DNA of 64,000 nt from NCBI RefSeq assembly GCF_000002235.5, contig NW_022145613.1, positions 6,368,519 through 6,432,518 on the forward strand. Direction: 5' to 3'. The translations under genes and the position numbers were made by a program. Positions 25,927-38,500 of this stretch are shown in pieces; the first letter of the stretch is position 1, and every line of letters starts with the position of its first letter. The notes under the pieces are model-generated. The model searched no databases. It was not told the origin of the DNA and was given only the letters and a program-made list of their open reading frames with translations. The DNA comes from Strongylocentrotus purpuratus. Taxonomy: Eukaryota; Echinodermata; Echinoidea; Camarodonta; Strongylocentrotidae.

Positions 25927-26965
25927 TGGAACTCCTCCATGAGTAGAAGATTTGTGGATATTTGGGGTCAATTTGACCCATGTGCTAACTACGAAAAGGT
26001 CTATTGAAAATAAGTCATGGTTTAATTTCATTTGGGGGCGCTACCAGTACGCCAGTGGTTATACATATGTTATCAGGGCTAACAATGTCTGTCAGGAACC
26101 TACTGTAGGCTTTCTTGGAAATTGTGTTATATAATCCACCAGGTAATTTCTGTTGAACCTCATGCATCTGTCTGGTGCTGATGTCAACTGCTTATCCAAA
26201 TTCACCGAAGCTGGACGGGAGCAATGCTGGTCTAAATAAAGCCTATTGATAGAACAATAATGTATATCGTAAACCCACTTCTCATTGATTCGATAAACAT
26301 TCTTTTGTAGGCATATTTTATTCTTTACATGTATCTAAATTTAGACCAAAAAGGTGAAAGATAAATGCAGTAGAATCGTAATATAGCCATACAAAGCATA
26401 TACTATATGTTTTTAACGTGACGTACATCTACGAAATTGGCATGAGGCTGGCACACATATTTTATGCAAAATCAATGTTTATAGAGGGCGCTGTTTCATA
26501 ATATGCAAATTAACCTGTCATCTATGGCAATGCAACATCACGAAACATTTTTGTAGTGGTGGTCATAGAGATATACAGACATTTGGCTGCCCAAAATTGT
26601 AGAAAAATCCTTATTATATAATTATTATACATTTTTAGAGAAAAATCATGTACTTCGGCGGTCACTTTGTATGACGTCATATATCTTAAATTGCTTAAGG
26701 CTGGCACAGTGTCAGCAATCGAATTCTTTAAATAGAAGGTTTAGGCAATCATAATCCATTGAAGAAAAAACACTATAGAGTACCCTAAAATAAGGTTAGT
26801 CCTATAATCTGGACTTGGCTGCCAGACTATTATGCTAGAAATGTCACTTCATCATCAAATAGATTTAATGTCTAATTTCTCGTCCCTCCTCCTTCCTTCT
26901 GTTGGTCCGCCTCATTTTTTTATTTATTTTTTATTCGAGAGTTTGGTTCTAAAGTTTAAATAAAC

Positions 26966-27593
26966 AGGGACTTTTAGATTTACACGACGAGAGCGTGGAC
27001 TGCCGCGTGTGATATTAGGGACTTTTAGATTTTCACGTCGACAGCTTTGACTTCAACGTGTGACGTCATTTTGAGGCACTGCATGCGCATGCGTCACGTC
27101 GTCTCAGTCGGCGATCGAGTAATAGTATATGCCGCGTGCGCATAAAATATGAAGTTCCTCAGGTAGACAAAGGAACATCCCTTCCCTGCTATTGTAAAAA
27201 TGTGTAGAACAGGTGTCACATGCATATTCACCTGTTCTACACATTTTTACAAAAGAGCAGTGAAGGGATATTCTACCACAGCAATTGTTGAGGGTAGAAT
27301 GAGGAACTGTATATTTTGTCCTCTTTCTTTGTCCATAATATTCATTATGTTACTTCCTGCATGCATGTATATCGCCGAGTGCAATCTAAAAGATTTCTAA
27401 TTGTAGTCAACATGGGCAGTTGAGTACGTTGACACGCATGATCAGTCGGCGTTCGTCGTGTTCTCGTCCACTCAATCTAAAAGTCCCTATTGTGTTAAGG
27501 CATTGGGCAGTGCCTTAAAAGGACGTCACATTACCTTAAAAGGATGTCACACGTGGCGGTCATCGTTCTCGTCGTGTAAATCTAAAAGTCCCT
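26966..27593 (+). mobile_element. Nested inverted-repeat (MITE-like) elements, AGGGACTTTTAGATT family
   Basis: An outer element begins AGGGACTTTTAGATTTACAC and ends GTGTAAATCTAAAAGTCCCT. Inside it, at 27017-27488, sits a second copy whose sequence is the reverse complement of the 503-bp element at 16963-17465, including its central hairpin. Duplication unit 1 lacks both: at about 6780 the flank reads through from GGTTCTAAAGTTGAAATAT to GAAGACAGTCAGACAAT. Confidence 0.85.
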
Positions 27594-28586
27594 ATTAACA
27601 ATCTGAAGACGTCTGGAGACAGTCAGACAATCAAATTATGAATACAATGCAGTTCCAACTATTTTTTAGTCTTCGAAGCGCATATGAAGTCATATCTTAA
27701 AGAGAAGGTTCATTGATTTAAAAAAACTAACTTTAATGTCATTATTGCAAAGGTGACACTTTGATTGGCCAAGGTTATCAAAAGCCAATGCTTGGAAACA
27801 TTCGAAGTAATGATTATTAACAATTACAAAACGCTTAGATACAGCCCTGACATATAGCACCTGAAAAGTTCTCCGGTCGCTGCTGAGATATGACGTCACA
27901 TGTTGAACATGATTTACACAAGCAGACCATGTCCCATGACATCTCACACAATTTCAGTGCCTGTTTTTATCATCTTTTCTTCAGTTATTTCTCTTACTTC
28001 AATACCCTCAGGCGAAATGTTTAATCTATTGCCTCACTCTAAACCCCGTGCATGGTATTATTTTGATGAAAAATGCAAGGATAACAAAAAAAGGGAATCC
28101 GTCGCTTGTAAACAAAAAAGACGCCATTGTGACGGCATTAAAACATCGTTATTTTTCCGGCGAATCTCTCGTATATCCCGGATGCTATGGAGGTTGTTTT
28201 ATTTGTATTTTTATAAATCACCCGATATGTAGTTGACATGAAACTTGCATGATGACCATCTGTTAGCTTACCAGTTTCTAGTAATACGATATTTGCCATA
28301 TGTGTGATTTTCTATGAACCCGCACTTTAAACTCAAAATGTAGCATTTGGTCAACCCTCCCCCCCCCCCCCCCCCCCCACTGATTCCCCTAAATTCCTTT
28401 CCTTTAAGATAACAGAATCCACTAGACCGATGATCGCATTGTGCTATTATTATTGTTCTTGAACAAAAGCCAAAAGGCAAGTCACGGGTTGCATGCATAC
28501 ATGCACCCCACATATGCTGGCATGAAATCACATTCACAAGATATACCGAGTGAATATTCTCTACACTGCTGGAAAGAAAATCTAAA

Positions 28587-31500
28587 ATGGAGCTGAATGA
28601 CGGGTTTAGAATATTAGTCTATGCACTCTTGGTCATTTCCTCTTCCGTTGGTATTGCGTTTATGGTGTTTTCGTGGCTGCTGTACCGAGTTAACAGGAAA
28701 TATGGACATTTGCCTAGCCCACGACCTAGAAGGTAGGCTTGTAGTTATAAAGTGATAAAAATACGTACATTAAATGTTTGTTGATGAAACGGCTGTTTGC
28801 CGTTTTGTTTAGTGCAAGTGTGATGTATAAATGCCAGGGAGAAGCGGCGGATCCAGGGGGGGGGGGCGAAACGGCCCGCGGTTCCTCCCTTTTATTGGCG
28901 GCGCAAAAACAAAAAAGAAGAGCAAAAAGAGGAAGAAAAGAAGAGAAAAAAAGAAAGGAGAAGAGAAAAGAAAGGAGAAGAGAAAAGAAAGGAGAAGAGA
29001 AAAGAAAAGAAAACAGAAGAGATACGAAAGAGAGAGAGAGAGAGAGAGAGAAAAAAGAAGGAAATGGCTGTGACAGTTACGACGAATAAACATGAATGAA
29101 TGAACAAAACACCCCGTGACTCTTTAATTATCGAGTTTTAGTTCAAAACGATGCCCAGACCCGCGTTTCGTTATACCATGGAGATATGTAATCATATCTC
29201 CATGGTTATACGATGTTTTCTTTATACGACCAAAGAGATACCAGCTGGTATCTCTTTGATACGACGTATCGTTAGTAAGCGTACACACACATAATTTCAT
29301 CGTATTGCCAAAGAGATACCAGCTGGTATCTCTTTGGTATAGCTATCCCAAAGAAATGCTGGTATCTCTTTGGCTATCCTGCTTCGGGATAGCTATACGA
29401 GGAATTTTTGTGTGTGGACACGGGGTCAGTCTAGTGTCGTTAAATCGTAACAACCACTCCCTTGGACCTTGTATTATTTACACAATTTCAAGCTGTCGAA
29501 ATCACTGGAGCGAAGGAGAGTAACATGTATAGCAAGAATGCCTATTAGTATTATACCATATTCTACCATTCTTGACCAGAAGTACGTTTTAAACTCTATC
29601 CCATTGAATGTTGTGTCCAGTACTAAGGGCGTGTTCTGCTGTTTAATTCGAGGGCTTTTTTGTGCTCTTTAAAAAGAGCACATAACAGGGGCAGTGCAAT
29701 TTAAATATCAGGGGGTGGATTAGAGTTTATTTATAACAAGAAATGAAAGGGTTTTATGACTTTAAAAGAGCGATAAATCTATCACTTGAAATTTAAATTG
29801 CACTGCCAGTGTGTGCTCTTCTCAAAAAGCACAAAGGCCCTCAGATTGAACATTCCATCTCAAAAGAGTCTGTAAGAGCTAGAGGTTAGTACTAGGTGCT
29901 GTGGCGTGCGTCCGTAATCCAGCTAACAATGGAAGTTACAAACTGATTCAGCCGAGGACGCAGGTTCCAAACTGAGTCACGTCTCTCGAATTGTGACGTT
30001 AAAAGTCGATCCCCAGACGTAAATAATCATATCTGATTGATACACGTCTGTAAAAACCAAATTACACACACACAAATGAAATAAAAGGGCTATTTGACAT
30101 TCAAGGGCCCTTTCATTTCAATTTAGAAATAAACTCTCTCTCTCTCTTTAAGACAATTTTCTCTCTTGAAAGTCAAATAGCCATTTCATTTCAATTTAGA
30201 AATAATCTCTTTTTCTCTGAAGACAATTTCTCTCTTAAAAGTCAAATAAACTTGAAAGCATCCAAGACAGTGCTCCGCCCCGGAACATCCGACAGTGGAT
30301 CTGACTGGCCCTTCAAGCTCTGCCATGTTGTATGGATCCATTCGAAAGCAAAATAAGCCCACTCAATAATTAATATATATATATATATATCCAAACGTCA
30401 TAGCGATTAAACAAAATAAAAAATCCACGTATGAGGCATTTTGAACATTTTAAGAAAATTTCTTTTTCACTGTCGGCTCTGTGTTTTTAAAGTGTAACAA
30501 TTCTCCTCGGATCAGATGTAGACCCAAAACAAGCCTCCTTGTCTTCAGTATATACAAATGCCATTTCGGACCTTATAGCTTTTATAGAAATCACTTCTGG
30601 ACCGTCAAAGAAAAAGTGTAAGAACTCCTGGCCTACGCATTACACATCATGTCCAACTTGACAAAGAGAAAGTTATCAATTTCGAGTTTCAAATTTCATA
30701 ACTTTCTTCTTTGTTCGATTTATATAATCTCACCTCCCCCTCCCCCCCCCCCCCCCCCCCCCTCTCCGGGGTGCCAAATAGTACGCGTGAAAGAGACAGA
30801 GAGAGAGAGAGAGAGAGAGAAAGAAAGATAGATAGATACATTATCCCCTTTGATACGGAATACTCAATATGGAAATGCAATCTGGGGGTGGGGGGGGGGG
30901 ACACTTTTATTTTTTATTTTTTTCGGGGGGGGGGGGGTCTCTAAATTTGAAAAATTGACATTTTACTCCGTAGGGGGGTAAGGTCAGTTTTTTTTAGTTC
31001 AGCCATTGGCATAATTTTTTTTTTTTTTTTTTTTTTAAATCCACAAAGGGGGGAGGAGGTTTACTCAAAAATACACACATAATACACACATAAAAGTTTT
31101 GTTAAGGGGGTGGGTTAACCCCAACCCCCCCCCCCCTACGTACGCGCCTGCAAGCGTTATTTACTGTCCCAGTAAGTTTAAGTTAAAATAAAGACCAGTT
31201 ATGGTCATGCGATTGCATTGTGAAAGAAACGTGGTGGAATCGATCAGAAAAGTTTGATCTTCTAGCATATAAGTGTTGGTGTGTACTGCAAGGTTCTGGA
31301 ATCATCAAAATGATAAGAAATTTGGCCCAGTCTTCGTAAAGTTACAAGCACTGTACACAGAAAGATGTATATGGGATTAAACACACGTGCATGACACGTG
31401 CGTTTATCTCTCACACACCAATAGATAAACTAATTTAACAAATATATCAATTAGTAGGCGGTTTCCCGGCAAAATTTGTATCATCATGTATTAGTCAAAC

Positions 31501-34500
31501 AATATTCTTTCACATGAATGGTAATTAGAGCTTCCATTTCATTTTTTGAAATTTGGGCATTTCCAATACTGGTCTTTACCTTTAAATGTAATTTAGTATG
31601 TAACCGTCAGCAACCTGAAATTTATATATATAATTTTGTTCACTCTTTGTAATGGGTGTATCAACTTGTCAAGCCACATAGGCTTTTACTGATACACCCT
31701 ATTTCATTTTACAACTATTTACATTTAAATGTTATTACTTTGTTCCACATATTTAAGTTGATTTTATGTATCAATCAATCAATCAATCAAAATATAATGT
31801 CAAGGAACAAACTAAAGAAAAAGCAGGAACAGGTGAATTATGGGGAAAATTTTGCCAAACACATAGAGAAGGAAATGTAGAAGGAAGTATAATTACTGTG
31901 TATGTAACATTACAGTTCATAGTGCCATATTGAATGTCATTCATACAGAGTAAAACAGTTAAAATAAACTAAATGAAGTTATACTTTTAATGAAATGGAA
32001 ATGCGCATACCGAAATTGTGAGTAATGCGTAAACTATCAAAATATCACACTAAACATACTTTAAAGTGCAGCGTCCCATTAAAAATCGAAACCGAGAATT
32101 ATCGTTGCTTTATCATAATCCAATCACAATTATAATTGATAAATGATACATTTGATGCAACTCATATGATGCATTTTTCACGCATGAGTGATTAAAAACA
32201 ATTTGAAGAGAGGGTACCAAAAATTCCTTGGCAAATTATCTCTATAAGTGAATGATTTATTATTAATCATTTTAATTCAATGTCACTTTATTCTTTACTA
32301 GCCACTTTCTTATTTCAAATTGAGAAAGCATTTTGGAGATAATAAAACAACATCGATGTTAGTTTTTTACGTTCTTATGTACAGCTCTATATAAAACAGT
32401 AACTGAAGTACTACGCTATCAAACTAAAACTTGTTAAAATTTATATGATGTTGGAAGAAATATACAATGCTTTTAATCCTGTTTTTATCATTTGTTAATT
32501 TAGTTTCTTCACTGGTCACTTGTCTCCCATTAATGCTGTTGCAAAGAAAATGGAATTTCCAGTGCTGACTCTTTTGCATCAGTGGTAAGTTTACAGATGG
32601 TAAATTCAAAAATGGAAAATTTAAAGATAGCAAGTTTAAAGATGATAAGTTTAAAGATGACTTTGGCTACGAGAACCGGGTGGTCCCTGTGTTAACTATA
32701 TGGGAATGAGAAAATTCAGTTGTCAACGGGTTAAAGATTGCAATTTATAAGATAGTGAGTTTAAAGTAAGTATATAAATGGTAGTTTTAAGGATAGTAAG
32801 TTTGGGATAGTAAGTTTAAAGAGTGTAATTCGAAGATGGTAGGGTTAAAGATTAAGTTTGAAGGGTCCTAGGACAATTATCCCCTGAACAATCACCCCGG
32901 TCAATTACCAGCGGGACAATTACCCCCGAGGACAATTACCCCGGAATGTAAATGTTATCCCCATGGTCAACCTCCCCCAGGACAATTAACCTCCGGAAAA
33001 ATACCCTCCCGGATAATTACCCACCTTAGAAATCACCCCCTAACCCCCCCCCCCTGAGGATAATTACCCCCGAAAAACTGCTTTTATTAAAACCAACTTA
33101 TTACCGGGGTGTACTTTCCCTTAAATGAGGTAAGTGTCCTAGGGGGGGGGGGGGGGAGGGGATAATTGTCGTAGGGGATTATTTCTGGGGGTAGTACTCC
33201 TCGGGGGGTAATTATCCACGTTGGGTATTTTCCTAGAGGGTAGTTTTCCGGAGGATAATTTTTATGTGGGTTATTGTCCATGGGGTGATTGTCCTGATAC
33301 AAGTTTAAAAATTGTAATTGTAAAGACGGTAAGGTTAAAGATAGTGAAAGATGGTAAGCTTAACAAGCCTCAGATGGTAAGGTTAAAGGGATAGTTGAGT
33401 TCTTGTTCTTGTTGAGTTCACATTGTTTTCAGCAAAATATACACTTTCGCATTTAGATTCTGAGCAGTGCATATTTTTCTTTTGCTTTGATTTTGTAATG
33501 ATTACAGACTCGTTCAGATGTGATGCGGTTAACCGTCGCAAAAAGGAAAGAAGGACGCAGCTTTATACGTGTAAATGAATGGCAACTTAGAGCCTCAGAA
33601 ATTTGACACTTATTTCACTTAACGTCATATCTGAACAAGACCTTTTTTGCATTTGTGACAGCATAAACTAATAATTATTATGAATTATTTGATATTTATT
33701 TGAAAGGACGAGAGATCTTGGACCAGTCTTCTGGGTACGATTCATTATACAGCCAATGGTTTTTTGCTCTAACCCCCCAACAGTCAAGGTAATAAACCAA
33801 ATACAGCCCTCTTTTTTGTAACTCTTTTGCTTACATTGCAATCTTATCATAGTCTTAGGATATATACTGTAATTCGGTGGAATTTATATAGTTTGAATTT
33901 TAAATGTTTTTTTTAAATAGTGAAATGAAAATTAAATGTGAAATGATTATACGAAACCTTATACTATAACGAGTCTAACAACAATCTCCAGACTGACCGA
34001 TTCTTGGTGTGTTATCGGTCTCATCGGTGTGAGATAATACCTCAGTCACATCGCCATACAGACGCCACACCGACCCCAAACCGATGCCACACCGACTCCT
34101 ACCCGACGCCGAATCGACCCCAAACCGATGCCACACCGACTCCAAACCGATGCAGCACCGACTCCTAGCCGACGCCGCATCGACCCCAAACCGACGCCAC
34201 ACCGAATCCTAAACCGATGCCACGCCGAATCCAAACCGACACCACACCGAATCCTAAAGCGACGCCACACCGACTCCGAACCCACTCCAAACCCACCGAT
34301 TCTTAAAGCCATGAAATGCATCATTTTGTTCGATGTTCTACCCGGCAGCTGTAGCCCGCACAATTATGTTTGCAGACTGCATCTAGTTTCACATTTCGTT
34401 AACTTTACTTCTCAGTACTTACTCTTGATAATATACTCACTATAGTCACAGTTTGTTATTTTTCTCATGATAACTTTTGATAACTTTTGACTTGTATGTT

Positions 34501-35361
34501 AATTGTTTTATTATGTTCGTTTTGTTGTTGTAATTCTTTACTGTATTCTGCACTGTCTATATGGATTTTGTTCATTTAGATGGCCTTCTTTTCAGGCAGC
34601 GTCAAAAGCACTAGTGAAGCCACCCCGGTAAAAGTAAAACTGAATAAATAGAATATAAAAGTAAATAATATTTCTTATTGTTATTAATAATTTCTTTAAA
34701 CATCAGGAAGTTAGCCTGGACAGCCGCCATCTCAAGCCTCATTCTCTGTATGATCGGTTCCACTCTGTGTTTGGTGAGAGATTTATGGGATATGGGCTCC
34801 TCTCAGAAGTTAACCACGAGAAGTGGCATACTCGTCGAGCATTGCTAAACCCTGCCTTCAACCGCAAGTGAGTATTCCCAAGTTCATAGATCAGGGCCCT
34901 GTTTAACAAAATTGGCTATCAATAGCAAGTTTCAATCACTGTTAAAAGCTACTGAAATCATTGCATTTGATTGGCTAAGAGCAAATTTGTCATTGAATTT
35001 AAGCATTTTGTGCTTATAAGAAGTTTTATGAAACAGGGTCCAGAAGTTCATTAAACCGAAGTGTTGACCGAAGTTGTTTGTGTTTTGTGTATTAAAAAGG
35101 TGTTCGATGTTTTACTAACATTTGCTAACATTTTTAACAAATAGTGGCATTTTACATTCATTCATGTGTGTGTGTCATATAATTAGGCAGCAACAAGTTA
35201 AAGAGGGTTGAGAAAATGGAAATTAAAGGAAGTAAAATTAAACGATGCAGAGAGAATGGAAAAGAAGAAAATCAAGAAGGAAAAAGCGAGAGAAACAAAA
35301 ATCAAGAAACAAAAAGAGAGAGGAAAAGAAGACGATGAATACAAATATAAATAGTAGTCGA

Positions 35362-35395
<34 letters not shown>

Positions 35396-35558
35396 CGGTA
35401 GTAGAAACAGTCGTAAACGTAGTCGTAGAAGCAGCAGTAGTAGTAGTAGAAGTCATAGTTGTAGTTATAGTGATGGTAATACAAATAATAACAGCAGTAA
35501 GAGTAGTAGGAGTAGTAGGAGTAGTAGCAGCAGCAGTCGTCGTAGTAGCAGTAGTCGC

Positions 35559-35593
<35 letters not shown>

Positions 35594-38500
35594 TAGTAGT
35601 AGTACTCTAACGCATAGTCGCCGTAGTAATGGGAATAGTAGACTACTAGTAGACGTACATGTAGTAGTATTAGTAGAAGTAGCAGTAGTATAGTAATGTA
35701 AGTAGCAGTAGTAGTAATGTAAGTAGTAGTGGTAGTAGTAGTAGAAGAAGTAGTAGCCTAGTGGTAGTAGTTGTAGTAGTAGAAGGAAAAGATGTAGAAG
35801 AAGAAGAAGAAGAAGAAGAAGAAGAAGAAGAAGAAGAAGAAAAAAAAAAAAAAAAGAAGAAAAAAAGAAGAGGATGGTGAGAGTGCTGCTACTGTTGATG
35901 ATGATATAGTGACGATGATGATAGTGATAATGATTGATGATGATGGCAAAGCAGAAGGAAGAAGAAAAACAGAAGTGCAAACAGAACAGTTAATGAACGC
36001 TTCGAAATATATTCCTATCAGGTATCTAAAGCAAATGATGGACCTTTTCGACGAGAGTGCGACCCGTCTTCGAGATCATCTCATCCCCTTAGCCGACGAC
36101 AAAACGCTTGTTAGAATGTTGGAGCATTTCAATAATGTCGCTCTGGATGTCATTGGAAAGGTAACACTAACCGCTATTAATTTCCCCCTCCTCCTATTCA
36201 TTAACCACTCTCACTCTCTCTTCTCGCCCCCCCCCCCCACCTCTCACCCCACTCCTTCTCTCCTTTCATTGTCTCTCTGCATGATCATTGAAAAAAGGCT
36301 ATCCTTCATTCATATAACTGAATAATACGACGAATTCGTTGTGCATATGAGTTCATATTTCTTGTTTTGTGTTCATTGATAATACACATAACGTTAATGA
36401 TCCTGTTCCCATTTTCTCATATTCATTCTCTTTGCTAAAGGTCGGCTTTGACATGGATATTAACGCCGTCGAAAATTCCGACTGTCCCTTTCCGTCAGCG
36501 GTGGCGCTAGCACTTCAAGGCATAAACGTTGCATTTCAGAACCCCCTTACTTTGGTATGCTTTTTCAGCATTCTTTTCTCGGAAAATCCGGACTAAAAGA
36601 AAGCAGAAAATCAGGGTAGCAGGCCGGTGGACGTTTGAAAGAAATCGTTGTATATCTGTAACTGTTTTTGATTGATTTTTTTTTTTTAAATGAACACATG
36701 TAAATATACGTTTGAAATGTACATTTTTTTATTAAACGGGCCATTATTTTTTGATATGTGAAATATATAATTTTTAAATAGTAGCTTGGCGAGATAGTGC
36801 GGCAAATAATGGCGTATCCATAATGGGCACGATTCTTAATGGCATTATATAAAAACCTGTGATTTGACATGTCTCAATATGTTTTTTAGTATTATTAAAT
36901 CTAATCAAGGCTGAAGAGATGATTACTTGGTCTATGTCCTACTTGCATGGTTTTACTGTAATGGCATAAAAATATGATTTTTCAACAATTATGCATTTTA
37001 GTTCTGGACGAGTCTTTTCGTAACACTATATTTCGCTAAGCCACGTAATAAATTGCAAACAAAGTTATTGCACACGCCTTCACAGTCGTATCACATCACA
37101 TTATCATCAATATTTTTACAAATTACAGGTTGATCCTCGCAGCAAAGCACGCCAATATCGCCGATCAGTGCGCGACGCCGTCAAACTGGTACGAAACATT
37201 GGCCAGGATTGCATCGAAAAGAGAAGAGAGGCAAAGAAGAAAGGCGAGGAGTTGCCGAAGGACATACTGACATGTATTTTGCAAGCCGAGGACGATGTTG
37301 GCCAGAAGATTGAGATGGCAGAATTGCTCGACGAGTTCGTGACATTTTTCTTAGCTGGTTAGTTAGTTATACTTCGTCTCTTAGTAGTGTAAAGATTCTT
37401 TCAAGGATTAGTTTTTGATGATTATAATCAAGATGAAACCGGCCGAAGTAATAAAGGGTTATCAAACACAAATGGGGTCAATAATACCACAATGATAGCT
37501 TTCTTCATCTTATATAGCACGTAAACGTAAAATTTCAATCCATTTTTTTCCTTTTGTTTAATGTACGAGGCACATCAATGAACGTTGGCTAGGCATAGTT
37601 TTTCAGCTTGGGAAGGAATGGACAGCCCACTAAGAAAATTCACCAATAAATTGTTCAAAATTGTTATACCATTTCATAAGCTAAACGAATTTACCAGTTT
37701 ACAGTCAAATCTCGTTATATTGCTAATTTATTTGGGCAAAGCAAATTACTTCATTGTATGAGGGCTAAAAATAGCAATATGAACACTCACAAACAGTGGG
37801 ATCGACATAATTCCGTTGCTCCGTCTAACGAGAGTTTAAACAGTGTTCTTTCTGTCGAGGTTCCACTGTTCTTATTTCATTTTTCCGACAGAAGGTTTGA
37901 ATCACAAACTTGCCAATATCATTTCGGGGAAGAGGGCATTGCCTCCTCATGACACTAGTGATAACCGTTTCTCCTCTCCAAAGGTCCAATAGCATGATGC
38001 TGAACGGCTACACTTATGGGGGTCGATACTTCTGATAAGGCTATTATACATCACCCATGTCATAATATTTTGATACGTAATATGCTTATAACCTTGAACT
38101 TTATTGTGGTTCAATACGAAGGTCACGAAACAACGAGTAATCTCCTCGCATTTACCTTACTCGAGATTGGAAGACACAAAGACGTGGCTAAGAGGTAAAA
38201 AAACAACCTAACATTGTACTTTTATAATCTGCATAGTAAAAAACACGATAAGAGTCTCATTAAATCAAATTGAGGCATATTCAATGGCATTGTGTGTTAC
38301 CTACTGGAAGGCGCGAACATGACAATAAAATATTTCGTGATACGAACATTTTTCGGCAATACAATAGTCTTGTTCAGACGATGGCAATTTCGGTCGGGGT
38401 AAAGGTCGTGTTAAGAGCTAGTCGGGGTAGATATGGTGAGGTCGGTGTAAAGGTCGAAGTAGTGACCGTCTGAACGATGGTCCTGTTAGCTACACCTACC

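Larger units (their letters stand above)
22053..28586. other. Intergenic region between the two P450 genes
   Basis: No intact gene was seen. It contains the P450 copy 1 3' flank (shared with the copy 2 flank to about 23895), LINE fragments (24212-24985 and 25552-25926), a low-copy-looking poly-G block at 25023-25040, a short direct repeat TTTGCAATTTTAGAACCACATT / TTTGCAATTTAAGAACCACATT (25320 and 25420), and the left flank of duplication unit 2 from 26826. Confidence 0.6.

Noticed and set aside
23800..25950. A complete LINE between the P450 genes
   Set aside because: The two RT pieces are on opposite strands, belong to different lineages, are frameshifted and lack the YxDD block.
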